A DNA stretch of 64,000 bases from Acidimicrobiaceae bacterium. Lineage in GTDB: Bacteria > Actinomycetota > Acidimicrobiia > Acidimicrobiales > Ilumatobacteraceae. The translations under genes were made by a program, and so were the position numbers. The notes below the pieces were generated by a model. The model did no database searches and was not told the origin of the DNA. It saw nothing but the letters and a program-made list of their open reading frames with translations. The DNA is taken from NCBI GenBank assembly GCA_947450115.1, contig CANFUE010000003.1, positions 35,811 through 99,810 of the forward strand, given 5' to 3'. Below, one piece after another: positions 1 through 9,478 of this stretch; the first letter of the stretch is position 1; each line of letters begins with the position of its first letter.

Positions 1-336
1 ATTTGCTGTGTATCAGTCGTTGTGATGGCATTTAGTTTTCAAAACTTGCGTGTTTGTTCCGATGCGACAATTCAGGCAAATGCAATGAAGGGTTCGTGTG
101 GGCGCATTTTTGCAGCGTATGACATGGCCTACAACTTGAGCTTCCTTGTGGGTCTGGTCTCTGGTTTGGCTGCATCAACCATGGTGAATTCACACACGGT
201 GCTCTCGGTTACTGCATGTACATTTGCTGCGGGTACAACACTCTTTGCGCTGATGCCTCGTTCAGAAAAGAGCGAAGCAGGAAACACAGAAGTAGTTGAT
301 GTTGAAGCGGCTCTTACGCCAAGAACACTTGTTTAG
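1..336 (+). CDS. MFS transporter, C-terminal fragment
   Basis: The reading frame is open from the first base of the window, so this is the 3' end of a gene that begins outside. The visible 111 residues contain hydrophobic stretches (around FLVGLVSGLAAS and a second one ending in TLFALMP) and the sequence FAAYDMAYNLSF, which resembles the last helices of major facilitator superfamily permeases; the tail is hydrophilic and acidic, as expected for a cytoplasmic C-terminus. The substrate cannot be read from this fragment. It ends convergently with the inositol-phosphate synthase gene, the two stop codons overlapping by 4 bp. Confidence 0.6.
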   Translation: MCCVSVVVMAFSFQNLRVCSDATIQANAMKGSCGRIFAAYDMAYNLSFLVGLVSGLAASTMVNSHTVLSVTACTFAAGTTLFALMPRSEKSEAGNTEVVDVEAALTPRTLV

Positions 337-1667
337 GCTTGGTCGTAATACTCGCGGCCGAGATGCGTAATTTGATCTTCGTTCATGATCCAGCGCAAGG
401 TGTTGTGCAACTTCTCAAGTTGTACAAACAAGTCATGCTCTGGGTGTAGACCCGGCGCAGTTTGTGGGCTCTTGTAATAGAACGACAACCACTCTTGAAT
501 GCCACCAAGGCCTGCACGTTGTGCAAGGTCGGAGTACAAGATGAGGTCGAGTGCAAGAGGCGCAGCAAGAATAGAGTCGCGGCACAAGAAGTCGACCTTG
601 ATTTGCATGGGGTAGCCCATCCAGCCAAAGATGTCGATGTTGTCCCAGCCCTCTTTGTTGTCGCCGCGTGGTGGGTAGTAGTTGATGCTCACCTTGTGGA
701 ACACATTGCCGTACAACTCGGGGTTGTTGGCTGGGTCGAGAATGTCTTCAAGTACACCAAGTTTTGATTCTTCTTTTGTCTTGAAGTTTTCAGGAGCATC
801 GAGCACTTCACCATCGCGGTTACCCAAGATGTTGGTGCTGTACCAACCAGCAAGACCCAACTGGCGAGCCTTCAACATTGGTGCAAGCACTGTTTTCATG
901 AGTGTTTGACCAGTCTTGAAGTCTTTACCAGAGATAGGAATGTTCTTGTCGGTTGCGAATTGGCGTAAGCACGGCATGTCGACTGCAAGGTTTGGTGAAC
1001 CATTGGCAAAAGGAACACCTTCGAGCAATGCTGCGTATGCGTACAGCATGGATGGTGCAATCATTTCGTCATTTGCGTCAATTGCTTTTTCGAAAGATTC
1101 GATAGTGGCATGTTGTGGCCCTGGCTCAATATAAATCTCGGTGCTTGCACACCAGATCATGACAACACGATCTACTTTTTTCTCATCGCGGAAACGGTTG
1201 ATGTCGGCGCGAATGGCGTTGAGCATGCTGCGCTTGTCGATGGTCTCCATGGTGTGTGTGCCATCGAGATTGCGTGCAAAGCGACGCTCAAAGGCAGCTT
1301 TCATTGGGCGAATATCGCGCAATGTTTCAGAGATTGATTCAATGTGCTTGCCCTGCTCCAAAACTCCAGCGCGTGATGCAGCAACATATGCGTCGTCGGG
1401 GAACACGTCCCAAGCGCCCCACACAATGTCTTCAAGGCGAGCAAGTGGAACGAAATCTTTGACGAGTGGCGTACGACCTTCGGTGCGCTTACCAAGACGA
1501 ATGGTGCCCATTTGGGTCATTGAGCCAATGGGTGTTCCTTGACCACGCTTGGCGAGTTCAACACCTGCAATGAGGGTGGAGGCAACGGCGCCGAGGCCAA
1601 CGGTGAGCACACCGAGTTTGCCTTCGGCGGGTGCAACGCTGGTGGGGGAAGGGGTGGGGCTAGACAT
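333..1667 (-). CDS. ino1: Inositol-3-phosphate synthase
   Basis: Converts D-glucose 6-phosphate to 1D-myo-inositol 3-phosphate using NAD+ in the cytosol, the first step to inositol for phosphatidylinositol and, in many actinobacteria, mycothiol. The 444-residue protein has the N-terminal NAD-binding glycine motif VGLGAVAST (about residues 23-31), the mid-protein stretch SGKDFKTGQT typical of the family's catalytic domain, and SINYYPPRGDNKE-type sequence further on. Length fits the bacterial family. The ATG at 1667 has an AAGGAG ribosome site 9 nt upstream. It is divergent from folD, with an 85-bp gap. Confidence 0.93.
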   Translation of the reverse strand: MSSPTPSPTSVAPAEGKLGVLTVGLGAVASTLIAGVELAKRGQGTPIGSMTQMGTIRLGKRTEGRTPLVKDFVPLARLEDIVWGAWDVFPDDAYVAASRAGVLEQGKHIESISETLRDIRPMKAAFERRFARNLDGTHTMETIDKRSMLNAIRADINRFRDEKKVDRVVMIWCASTEIYIEPGPQHATIESFEKAIDANDEMIAPSMLYAYAALLEGVPFANGSPNLAVDMPCLRQFATDKNIPISGKDFKTGQTLMKTVLAPMLKARQLGLAGWYSTNILGNRDGEVLDAPENFKTKEESKLGVLEDILDPANNPELYGNVFHKVSINYYPPRGDNKEGWDNIDIFGWMGYPMQIKVDFLCRDSILAAPLALDLILYSDLAQRAGLGGIQEWLSFYYKSPQTAPGLHPEHDLFVQLEKLHNTLRWIMNEDQITHLGREYYDQA

Positions 1668-1752
1668 GAATGGGTACTCCTTGGGCTCATAGGCATGACG
1701 AGAGCCGCGACTGATAAGGCTAGAGCCTCCGAGGGTCGCCTACCATCTTCGT

Positions 1753-2649
1753 ATGACAACAGTTCCTGGCACCTCCCACCAGCCGGAAGGCCAAAAACCA
1801 CTCATCATGGATGGAAACGCCCTGCGTGACCTCATTGTGGGGCAAATCGGGGCCCGTGTGGCTGCCGCTGGGAGCCCGCACATCTGCCTGGCCACCGTCC
1901 TTATTGGTGAAGACGGCCCAAGCCAGACCTATGTTCGCAACAAGCACAAGTTTGCCGCCAAAGCAGGCTTAGTGAGCCGTAACGAAACCTTGCCCGCCAA
2001 CTGCACCCAAGCCGAGGCTGAAGCACTGGTGGCATCTCTCGCGGCCGACCCAACGGTGCACGGCATCTTGGTGCAACAACCCTTGCCGAGCCACCTCAAT
2101 AACGATGCCGTGTTGGCACTCTTGCCGGCGGATAAAGATGTTGATGGCCTGACAGCAGAATCACTCGGGCGTTTGGTGCGTGGCGAGCCAGGTCTGGTGC
2201 CGTGTACTCCTCTCGGTGTGCTGCGTTTGCTCGAGCACTATGGCATTGCCACTGCCGGCAAACATGCGGTCATTGTGGGTCGCAGCACATTAGTGGGAAC
2301 ACCATTAGCAATTTTGTTGTCACGTAAAGGTGTCGACGCCACGGCAACTATTGCGCATAGCCGTACCAATAACTTGGCAGAACTGTGTCGCTCGGCCGAC
2401 ATTGTGATTGGCGCAAGTGGACAAGCAGGGATGATTGGCAAAGACCACTGCAAGCCTGGCGCAACTCTCATCGACGTGGGTATTTCACGAACCGAAAAAG
2501 GAATTGTGGGCGATATCGATTTCGAAGCTGTGCAAAATATTGCAGGGGCTATTACGCCAATGCCGGGTGGAACAGGCCCCATGACCATTGCGTGCTTGTT
2601 AGAAAATACTTTGACAGCAGCTGCACTGCAAGGTGTCAAAATTTCGTAG
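1753..2649 (+). CDS. folD: Bifunctional methylenetetrahydrofolate dehydrogenase / cyclohydrolase
   Basis: Interconverts 5,10-methylene-THF and 10-formyl-THF (NADP-dependent dehydrogenase plus cyclohydrolase), supplying one-carbon units for purines and formyl-methionine. The 298 residues carry YVRNKHK with the catalytic lysine, HGILVQQPLP, DKDVDGL, and the cofactor-site motif GRSTLVGTPLA, all in family order. The N-terminus is about 15 residues longer than usual, but the ATG at 1753 is preceded by TACCAT and 6 nt, the leaderless pattern seen repeatedly in this window. An internal ATG at 1807 would give a more usual length. Confidence 0.95.
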   Translation: MTTVPGTSHQPEGQKPLIMDGNALRDLIVGQIGARVAAAGSPHICLATVLIGEDGPSQTYVRNKHKFAAKAGLVSRNETLPANCTQAEAEALVASLAADPTVHGILVQQPLPSHLNNDAVLALLPADKDVDGLTAESLGRLVRGEPGLVPCTPLGVLRLLEHYGIATAGKHAVIVGRSTLVGTPLAILLSRKGVDATATIAHSRTNNLAELCRSADIVIGASGQAGMIGKDHCKPGATLIDVGISRTEKGIVGDIDFEAVQNIAGAITPMPGGTGPMTIACLLENTLTAAALQGVKIS

Positions 2650-3249
2650 TTAAGAATTTGCTAACTGGGTCATTGCTAAATTGTGCAAGTGACCACGTGT
2701 GGCTGCGCGCGATAAACCATGTTGGCTTGTGAATTGATTCCACGTTTCAAAGGAAAGACACACTTCAAGTTGCAACAGCATTTGTTCGTTGCCATTGAGT
2801 TCTGGTGCAAAGCTCTGCAGAATTTGCTCACGTTGAGCGCGGTGTAAATAAGTCAATGCGCGACGAATGGTATGTGAAGTTTTGACGCCACGGTATGTGC
2901 CCATGCTGCGCCGCAACGGTGCTGCAATAGCAAACATGGAGTCACGACTTTCAATTAATTTTTCGATGCGCTCATTCAGTGGAATTTCCGTGTTGATGGG
3001 CTCAAGAAACGGTGAAATACGCTCGTGCTGGCGGGTGATGAGTTCACTATAAACCGCTTCAATATCGTCAAAATGTTGAAATACTGAGCGTAGAGACACA
3101 TTTGCCCGCTCAGCAATGTCGCGTCCGCTGGGGTTCTCTGCGCCGTCGGCTAATAGTTCGTATAGAGCATCGGCGATAGAGGAACGCGTACGCTCACCGC
3201 GCGCAATGCGGCCGTCGCTTGAAGAAACATTATTTTCTGAAGTAGACAT
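2650..3249 (-). CDS. TetR-family regulator, probable repressor of the dehalogenase operon
   Basis: A 199-residue TetR-type protein: the N-terminal helix-turn-helix lies around residues 40-65 (RDIAERANVSLRSVFQHFDD), followed by an all-helical ligand/dimer domain without recognisable ligand specificity. It is the distal gene of a two-gene operon with haloalkane dehalogenase: the dehalogenase stop at 3252-3254 is 2 bp before this ATG (a GTG at 3252 would overlap it). A perfect palindrome covers the -10 of the operon promoter (about 4211-4229), so auto-repression is the likely mode, relieved by an unknown ligand. Convergent with folD, stops adjacent. Confidence 0.85.
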   Translation of the reverse strand: MSTSENNVSSSDGRIARGERTRSSIADALYELLADGAENPSGRDIAERANVSLRSVFQHFDDIEAVYSELITRQHERISPFLEPINTEIPLNERIEKLIESRDSMFAIAAPLRRSMGTYRGVKTSHTIRRALTYLHRAQREQILQSFAPELNGNEQMLLQLEVCLSFETWNQFTSQHGLSRAATRGHLHNLAMTQLANS

Positions 3250-3251
3250 CA

Positions 3252-4181
3252 CTACCTGGGGTTAGATGCAATAAACATGTTGACAATTGCGGCAAGTTCT
3301 TCACCTTTGTCTTCTTGAATGAAATGTCCGCCGCCGGTAATGATGGTGTGGGCTTGACCTTCGCAACCAGGAATCAGTTTTTTGAAATGCTTTTCTGAAC
3401 CACCGGTAATGGCATCGCTATCGCCAAATGCGGTGAGGAATGGTTTTGTGTAAGTACTGAGTACTTCCCATGCAGCACGGTTGGCAGGAGCCGATGGGTC
3501 ATTGGGGTCACTAGGTACAAGCGTGGGGAAGATGCGTGCTCCGGCTTTGTATGAGTCGTCGGGGAACGGAGCATCGTATGCGGCAACATTTTCTTCACCG
3601 ATGGGGCGTTGTGCGCAACCGCCTTGCACAATGTTGCCCACATTGAAGTCGGGCGTTGTTTGGCTGTATGTGCGCCATGCGCGAAAAGCTTCGCCAGGGT
3701 CACGGTCGCCTGTAGGGAGAAAAGTATTGGCGGTGACGACGCGTGCAAAGCGTTCGGGGAATTGTGCAACGAGTCGTAGTCCAATGAGCCCGCCCCAGTC
3801 TTGGCACACCAAGGTGAGATTGTTGAGATCATTCGATGTGAGCCACTGCGCCATCCAGTCGACATGACGTTGGTAGGTGTAGTCGGTCATTGCGGTGGGT
3901 TTGTCGCTACGACCAAAGCCCACGAGGTCGGGGGCAACAACGCGGTGTCCGGCTGCGGTAAAGACAGGAATCATTTTGCGGTAGAGGTAACTCCAGGTGG
4001 GTTCGCCGTGCATGCACAAGATGGTTTCGGCAGCGGGGTCAGAAGCGCTCGCTCCTTCATCAATGTGATGAACGCGCAGAGTTCCCGAGCCATCACCACG
4101 GGCAACGTCGGTATAGCGCGGGGTATATGGCCATGCGGTTAAACCTGAAAAGCGGTCGTCGGGTGTGCGGATAATGTCCAT
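3252..4181 (-). CDS. Haloalkane dehalogenase, alpha/beta-hydrolase fold
   Basis: Predicted to hydrolyse carbon-halogen bonds of small haloalkanes to alcohol plus halide in the cytosol. The 309-residue protein shows the dehalogenase signatures: oxyanion/halide-site HGEPTWSYLYR, nucleophile aspartate in CQDWGG, a downstream acid in FGDSDA and catalytic histidine in GGGHFIQED, with a cap domain between. The ATG at 4181 is chosen because MDIIRTPDDRFSGL matches the usual family N-terminus and an AGAGGGA ribosome site lies just upstream; a start 63 bp further upstream is possible but would lie across the operator. Cotranscribed with the TetR gene that follows. True substrate unknown. Confidence 0.9.
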   Translation of the reverse strand: MDIIRTPDDRFSGLTAWPYTPRYTDVARGDGSGTLRVHHIDEGASASDPAAETILCMHGEPTWSYLYRKMIPVFTAAGHRVVAPDLVGFGRSDKPTAMTDYTYQRHVDWMAQWLTSNDLNNLTLVCQDWGGLIGLRLVAQFPERFARVVTANTFLPTGDRDPGEAFRAWRTYSQTTPDFNVGNIVQGGCAQRPIGEENVAAYDAPFPDDSYKAGARIFPTLVPSDPNDPSAPANRAAWEVLSTYTKPFLTAFGDSDAITGGSEKHFKKLIPGCEGQAHTIITGGGHFIQEDKGEELAAIVNMFIASNPR

Positions 4182-4208
4182 GGTTCCCTCTATTTTCAAC
4201 AGTGAATG

Positions 4209-4244
4209 TTTTTGCACCCTAAGTGCAAATACCCGCCCCGTCAA
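4209..4244 (-). promoter_or_regulatory. Promoter and TetR-type operator of the dehalogenase-tetR operon
   Basis: Reading the minus strand, TTGACG (4244-4239), a 17-nt spacer and TAGGGT (4221-4216) form a good sigma-70 promoter, with transcription expected to begin near 4209. A perfect palindrome, TTTGCAC-N5-GTGCAAA (4211-4229), lies over the -10. A TetR protein bound there would block initiation, which fits the tetR gene at the end of this operon. A second 12-bp palindrome, TCAAGATCTTGA (4241-4252), overlaps the -35 and lies close to the divergent ilv promoter. Confidence 0.6.
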
Positions 4245-4260
4245 GATCTTGAAGCGGGGG

Positions 4261-4295
4261 TTGTCAAGGCGACTTTGGCGTGGCAGACTTCCCCC
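4261..4295 (+). promoter_or_regulatory. Candidate ilv operon promoter
   Basis: TTGTCA (4261-4266), a 17-nt spacer and CAGACT (4284-4289) form a plausible -35/-10 pair; the -10 is one base from TAnnnT. With this pair the transcript would begin at about 4296, the first base of the GTG of the leader peptide, so the leader would be translated without a ribosome binding site. No Shine-Dalgarno-like sequence precedes that GTG (the upstream bases are CCCCC), which is consistent. Confidence 0.45.
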
Positions 4296-4343
4296 GTGCG
4301 TATTTCGTCAACTTCCGTTCTTGTGGTGGTCGTCGTCGTGTAG
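4296..4343 (+). CDS. ilv attenuator leader peptide (15 residues)
   Basis: A GTG-started 15-codon frame encodes M-R-I-S-S-T-S-V-L followed by six consecutive valines (GTG GTG GTC GTC GTC GTG) and TAG. The run of codons for the pathway's end products (valine, leucine, isoleucine all present), the stop codon abutting a stable hairpin, and a rho-independent terminator before ilvB are the hallmarks of transcription attenuation of ilvBNC, as known in Corynebacterium and other actinobacteria. Ribosome stalling at Val codons when valyl-tRNA is scarce would favour read-through. Confidence 0.85.
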   Translation: MRISSTSVLVVVVVV

Positions 4344-4397
4344 GCACGCGTCACATATCACGCGTGCCGCCAAGCCTCCCAGATGGGGGGCTTTTTT
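4343..4397 (+). terminator. ilv attenuator: pause hairpin plus intrinsic terminator
   Basis: Immediately after the leader stop, GGCACGCG (4343-4350) and CGCGTGCC (4361-4368) form a perfect 8-bp stem with a 10-nt loop. It is followed by AAGCCTCCC (4372-4380), loop AGAT, and GGGGGGCTT (4385-4393) with one G-U pair, then a run of T to 4397, a canonical terminator. Sequence upstream near 4276-4286 (TTGGCG...GGCA) can pair with TGCCGCCAA around 4365-4373 and could act as an alternative structure, but it would lie before the proposed start site, so the antiterminator pairing is not settled. Confidence 0.8.
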
Positions 4398-4498
4398 GTT
4401 GCTCAAAACGCAACGTGCATGCCTGAATGGGGCGAAAGAAGTGGTCTGAATTTTCCCGAAGTGAATACGAAAAAGAACGAGTGATACAGGAGAGTCAA

Positions 4499-6243
4499 AT
4501 GAAAATCACAGGAGCTGAAGCGCTCATCAAAGCGCTCGAGATGGAAAGTGTCGACGTCATGTTCGGCTATCCGGGCGGCTGTATTTTGCCGGCCTACGAC
4601 CCTCTCTTGAAGTCATCTATTCGCCACATTTTGGTGCGCCATGAACAAGGTGCTGGGCACATGGCCGAAGGCTATGCCCACGTCACTGGTCGCCCCGGCG
4701 TTGCCATGGTCACCAGTGGTCCTGCTGCTACCAACTTGGTCACGCCTCTGTGCGATGCGTATATGGACTCCATTCCTATGGTTGCGATTACTGGACAAGT
4801 TTCAACAACTGCAATTGGTACCGATGCTTTTCAAGAATGCGACACCGTTGGTATTACGCGCAGTATTACAAAGCACAACGAATTGGTGATGAGTGCGGAA
4901 GATCTTCCCCTTGCCATTCGTCAAGCATTTCATATTGCAACAACAGGCCGACCCGGCCCTGTACTCATCGATGTTCCTAAAGATGTTTTGCAAAACTCCA
5001 TGACATGGCATTGGCCAACTGATGAAGAAGTGCAAGCAAGTCTTCCTGGATATCACCCCACCACAAAAGGTCATCCGCGAATGATCAAAGAAGCAGCGAA
5101 GTTGATGCTCACCGCAGAACGACCTGTCTTGTATTTAGGTGGCGGTGTTTTGAAATCGCGCGCGGCTGAAGTTGTTCGCGAAATTGCCGAGTTGTTGAAC
5201 ATTCCTGTTGTTACAACACTCATGGCTCGCGGCGCATTCCCCGATAGTCACCCGTTGTGCTTGGGTATGCCAGGCATGCACGGAACAGCTGCTGCTGTTA
5301 CCGCAATGCAGAAAAGTGATTTGCTCATTGCGTTAGGTGCACGTTTCGACGACCGTGTAACGGGCAAAGTTTCCGCATTTGCACAAGAAGCAAAAATCAT
5401 TCATGTCGATATTGACCCGGCAGAACAAGGCAAAGTACGCCGCCCCGACGTTCCTATTGTTGGCGATTGCAAGCTTGTCAGCATTGAAATTTTGAAGGCA
5501 CTACGTGAACTTCTTGATGGTGGCGAAGTACAGGCCGACATCGCTCCATGGCGTAGCCGTTGCAGCGGATGGCAAGAGCAGTTCCCCTTGTCGTACGAGC
5601 CAAGCGCACCTGGTGCAGCATTGAAGCCACAGTTTTGCTTAGAGCAAATTCGCGACCATGCACCAGAAGGAACCATCTTGGTTTCCGGTGTTGGGCAGCA
5701 CCAGATGTGGTCGAGCCAGTACTGGCATTTCGATGAACCATATACATGGGTCAACTCAGGTGGGCTCGGAACGATGGGCTTCTCGGTACCAGCTGCAATT
5801 GGCGCAAAAGTTGGGCGCCCCGACAAAACCGTTTGGGCAATTGACGGCGATGGTTGTTTCCAAATGACCGCGCAAGAACTCATCACGGCTTCCATCAGTA
5901 AAATTCCTATCAAGGTTGGAATTTTGAACAACTCATATTTAGGCATGGTGCGCCAGTGGCAAGAGATGTTCTACGGCGAGCGTTACAGCGAAGTTGATTT
6001 GGGTGGTGGCGTTCCCGACTTTGTGAAGTGGGCAGAAGCCATGGGTTGTGTTGGTATTCGTGTTGACTCACCTGAAGAAGTTGCGCCAGCAATTGAGCGA
6101 GCCAACAGCATTAACGACCGACCCGTTGTTGTTGATTTCCGTGTTGAAGAATTTGAAAAAGTGTTTCCAATGGTTGCTGCGGGTGCAAGCAATGACGACA
6201 TCATCTTGCAGCCTTCACAAAACGAGCGTCGGGAGTATCTACG

Positions 6244-6247
<4 letters not shown>
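4499..6247 (+). CDS. ilvB: Acetolactate synthase large subunit
   Basis: Catalytic subunit that condenses two pyruvates (or pyruvate and 2-oxobutyrate) to acetolactate/acetohydroxybutyrate, the committed step of valine, leucine and isoleucine synthesis; uses ThDP, Mg2+ and FAD. The 582 residues show the ThDP-activating glutamate E49 in [14 protein letters not shown], a central FAD-binding domain, and the C-terminal ThDP motif [12 protein letters not shown] through [12 protein letters not shown]. The ATG at 4499 is chosen because of AGGAGAG at about 4488-4494; an upstream in-frame ATG at 4427 lacks this and lies close to the attenuator. First gene of ilvBNC, overlapping ilvN by ATGA. Confidence 0.97.
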
Positions 6248-7811
<1,564 letters not shown>

Positions 7812-7814
7812 GTG

Positions 7815-7858
7815 TTCTCGGCGCCGTATGTGTCGTTTTTTGCAACGCTACGCGCCGA
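7815..7858. repeat. Palindromic hairpin element after ilvC
   Basis: TTCTCGGCGC at 7815-7824 has its 7-base core TCGGCGC repeated inverted as GCGCCGA at 7852-7858, with a short GTA/TAC continuation inside. The same outer stem recurs after metY (9407-9453), so this appears to be one of two copies of a repeated hairpin. Confidence 0.5.
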
Positions 7859-7874
7859 AAAAAGAAGGAAAGTG

Positions 7875-7904
7875 AAAAGGCGCCACCTTGCGGTGGCGCC
7901 TTTT
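7875..7904 (+). terminator. Intrinsic terminator of ilvBNC
   Basis: A perfect 13-bp stem, AAAAGGCGCCACC (7875-7887) with loop TTGC and GGTGGCGCCTTTT (7892-7904), ends in a T-run. A smaller stem, CCCGCC/GGCGGG (7910-7915 and 7925-7930), follows. Confidence 0.9.
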
Positions 7905-7983
7905 CGTTTCCCGCCTTTAGGGGTGGCGGGATGAAGATTTCAGATATGAGGAAACCTTCCCCATATAGATGTTTGGCACCCTC

Positions 7984-7999
7984 AAAAGTGGACACTTTT
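7984..7999. promoter_or_regulatory. Short palindrome upstream of metY
   Basis: AAAAGTG (7984-7990), GA, CACTTTT (7993-7999) is a perfect 16-bp palindrome about 80 bp before the metY start and 45 bp upstream of its -35. It could be a regulator site; no other copy was noticed. Confidence 0.3.
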
Positions 8000-8030
8000 T
8001 TGACGAAATTTCAAAAATATTTTTGGTGAT

Positions 8031-8071
8031 CCAATTCCCGACTTGTCAGGTCGGGAATTGGTCGGTAGGGT
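8031..8071 (+). promoter_or_regulatory. metY promoter with embedded operator
   Basis: TTGTCA (8043-8048), a 17-nt spacer and TAGGGT (8066-8071) make a good promoter whose start would be at or next to the A of the metY ATG (8079), giving a leaderless mRNA. A perfect inverted repeat with 12-bp arms, CCAATTCCCGAC (8031-8042) and GTCGGGAATTGG (8050-8061), has the -35 exactly in its 7-nt centre. Because the repeat is upstream of the likely start site, it reads as a DNA operator rather than a riboswitch. Confidence 0.65.
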
Positions 8072-8078
8072 CATCCCC

Positions 8079-9392
8079 ATGACAAATGCATCTTGGGGTT
8101 TCGATACCCGCCAAATCCACGCCGGCCAAACTCCCGACCCAACAACGGGTTCGCGCGCAGTTCCTATTTACCAAACCACGTCGTATCAATTCCGCAACTC
8201 GGAACATGCTCAGAACCTTTTCGCTCTTGCGGAAATTGGCAACATCTACACCCGCATTATGAACCCCACCCAAGGTGTGCTTGAAGCACGCGTTGCCGAC
8301 CTTGAAGGCGCAACTACCACTGCTGTTGGTTTGCCTGGTGCATTAGTAGTGAGCTCAGGCCAAGCAGCAGAAGCCTTGGCAATTCTCACCCTCGCTGAAG
8401 CAGGAAGCCACATTGTCGCTTCACCTTCGCTCTACGGCGGAACATACAACTTGTTGCACTACACACTTCCCAAGATGGGCATTGAAGTGACGTTCGTGAA
8501 CGACCCTGACAATTTGGAAGAGTGGAAGAGCGCAGTACGCCCCAACACGAAAGCGTTCTACGGTGAAGTTCTTGCTAACCCGAAGAACGATGTGTTTGAT
8601 ATTGAAGGCGTATCAAAAGTTGCGCACGATGTAGGCGTTCCGCTCATTGTCGACAACACCGTTCCTTCGCCATACGGCATTCGTCCGTTGCAGTGGGGTG
8701 CCGACATCGTTGTGCACTCACTCACAAAGTTCATGGGTGGACACGGCAACAGCATCGCTGGTGCAATTGTTGACGGCGGCAAGTTCGACTTCTCGGCAAG
8801 TGGCCGCTTCCCGAACTTCACCGAGCCAGATCCTTCGTACCACGGCCTTGCCTATTGGCCAGCGCTTGGTGCAGGTAGCTACATCATTAAAGCTCGCGTA
8901 CAAATGTTGCGCGACCTTGGGTCTGCAGTGAGCCCGTTCAACGCATGGTCAATTTTGCAAGGTGTGGAAACACTCTCGTTGCGCATGGATCGTCACTGGG
9001 AGAACGCTGCAAAGGTGGCCGATTACCTCGGCAAGCAAGCAGGCGTGGAAAGTATTTCATGGGCTGGCTTGCCATCAAGTCCTTGGCACGCACGTGCGAA
9101 GAAATACTTCGAAGGCCGCGGCTTTGGCTCCATCATTGCGTTCAACGTGAAAGGTGGCCGTGAGGCTGGTCAGAAGTTTGTTGAAGCACTGCAGTTGCAC
9201 AGCCATGTTGCCAACATTGGCGACGTACGCAGCTTGGTCATTCATCCTGCGTCTACAACACACAGCCAGCTCACCGAAACAGAGCAACTCTCGAGCGGCG
9301 TGCATCCTGGTCTCGTGCGTTTGTCGGTGGGTCTTGAATCCATCGCCGACATCTTGGCCGACCTCGACCTTGGGTTCGCAGCTATCAAATAA
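8079..9392 (+). CDS. metY: O-acetylhomoserine sulfhydrylase
   Basis: PLP enzyme that makes homocysteine from O-acetylhomoserine and sulfide (direct sulfhydrylation), or a close homologue acting on cysteine or methanethiol. The 437 residues carry the Cys/Met-metabolism fold: SSGQAAEALA, YGGTYNLL, PLP-phosphate contacts, D192 in VDNT and the PLP lysine K217 in HSLTKFMGGHG. The 'PIYQTTSYQF' start and 'SSGVHPGLVRLSVGLE' end fit this family. The start at 8079 is favoured by position 7 nt after a -10; a TTG 36 bp upstream lies inside the operator. No metX or metA partner is adjacent. Confidence 0.93.
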   Translation: MTNASWGFDTRQIHAGQTPDPTTGSRAVPIYQTTSYQFRNSEHAQNLFALAEIGNIYTRIMNPTQGVLEARVADLEGATTTAVGLPGALVVSSGQAAEALAILTLAEAGSHIVASPSLYGGTYNLLHYTLPKMGIEVTFVNDPDNLEEWKSAVRPNTKAFYGEVLANPKNDVFDIEGVSKVAHDVGVPLIVDNTVPSPYGIRPLQWGADIVVHSLTKFMGGHGNSIAGAIVDGGKFDFSASGRFPNFTEPDPSYHGLAYWPALGAGSYIIKARVQMLRDLGSAVSPFNAWSILQGVETLSLRMDRHWENAAKVADYLGKQAGVESISWAGLPSSPWHARAKKYFEGRGFGSIIAFNVKGGREAGQKFVEALQLHSHVANIGDVRSLVIHPASTTHSQLTETEQLSSGVHPGLVRLSVGLESIADILADLDLGFAAIK

Positions 9393-9406
9393 CCGTCCTA
9401 TGAGTT

Positions 9407-9453
9407 TTCTCGGCGCGTAGCGTCACGAAATGCGTGACATACCGCGCCGAGAA
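9407..9453. terminator. Long hairpin after metY (second copy of the palindromic element)
   Basis: TTCTCGGCGCG (9407-9417) and CGCGCCGAGAA (9443-9453) form a perfect 11-bp outer stem; inside, GTCACG (9422-9427) pairs with CGTGAC (9433-9438). The outer stem matches the element after ilvC. It probably ends metY transcription, although there is no clear T-run. Confidence 0.6.
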
Positions 9454-9478
9454 CCCTTGGGTTTGGCAGGATGGTGGT

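Noticed and set aside
8031..8061. The metY palindrome as a SAM-type riboswitch or RNA leader.
   Set aside because: The predicted -10 and start site are downstream of it, so it would not be transcribed with metY; it also lacks riboswitch core elements.
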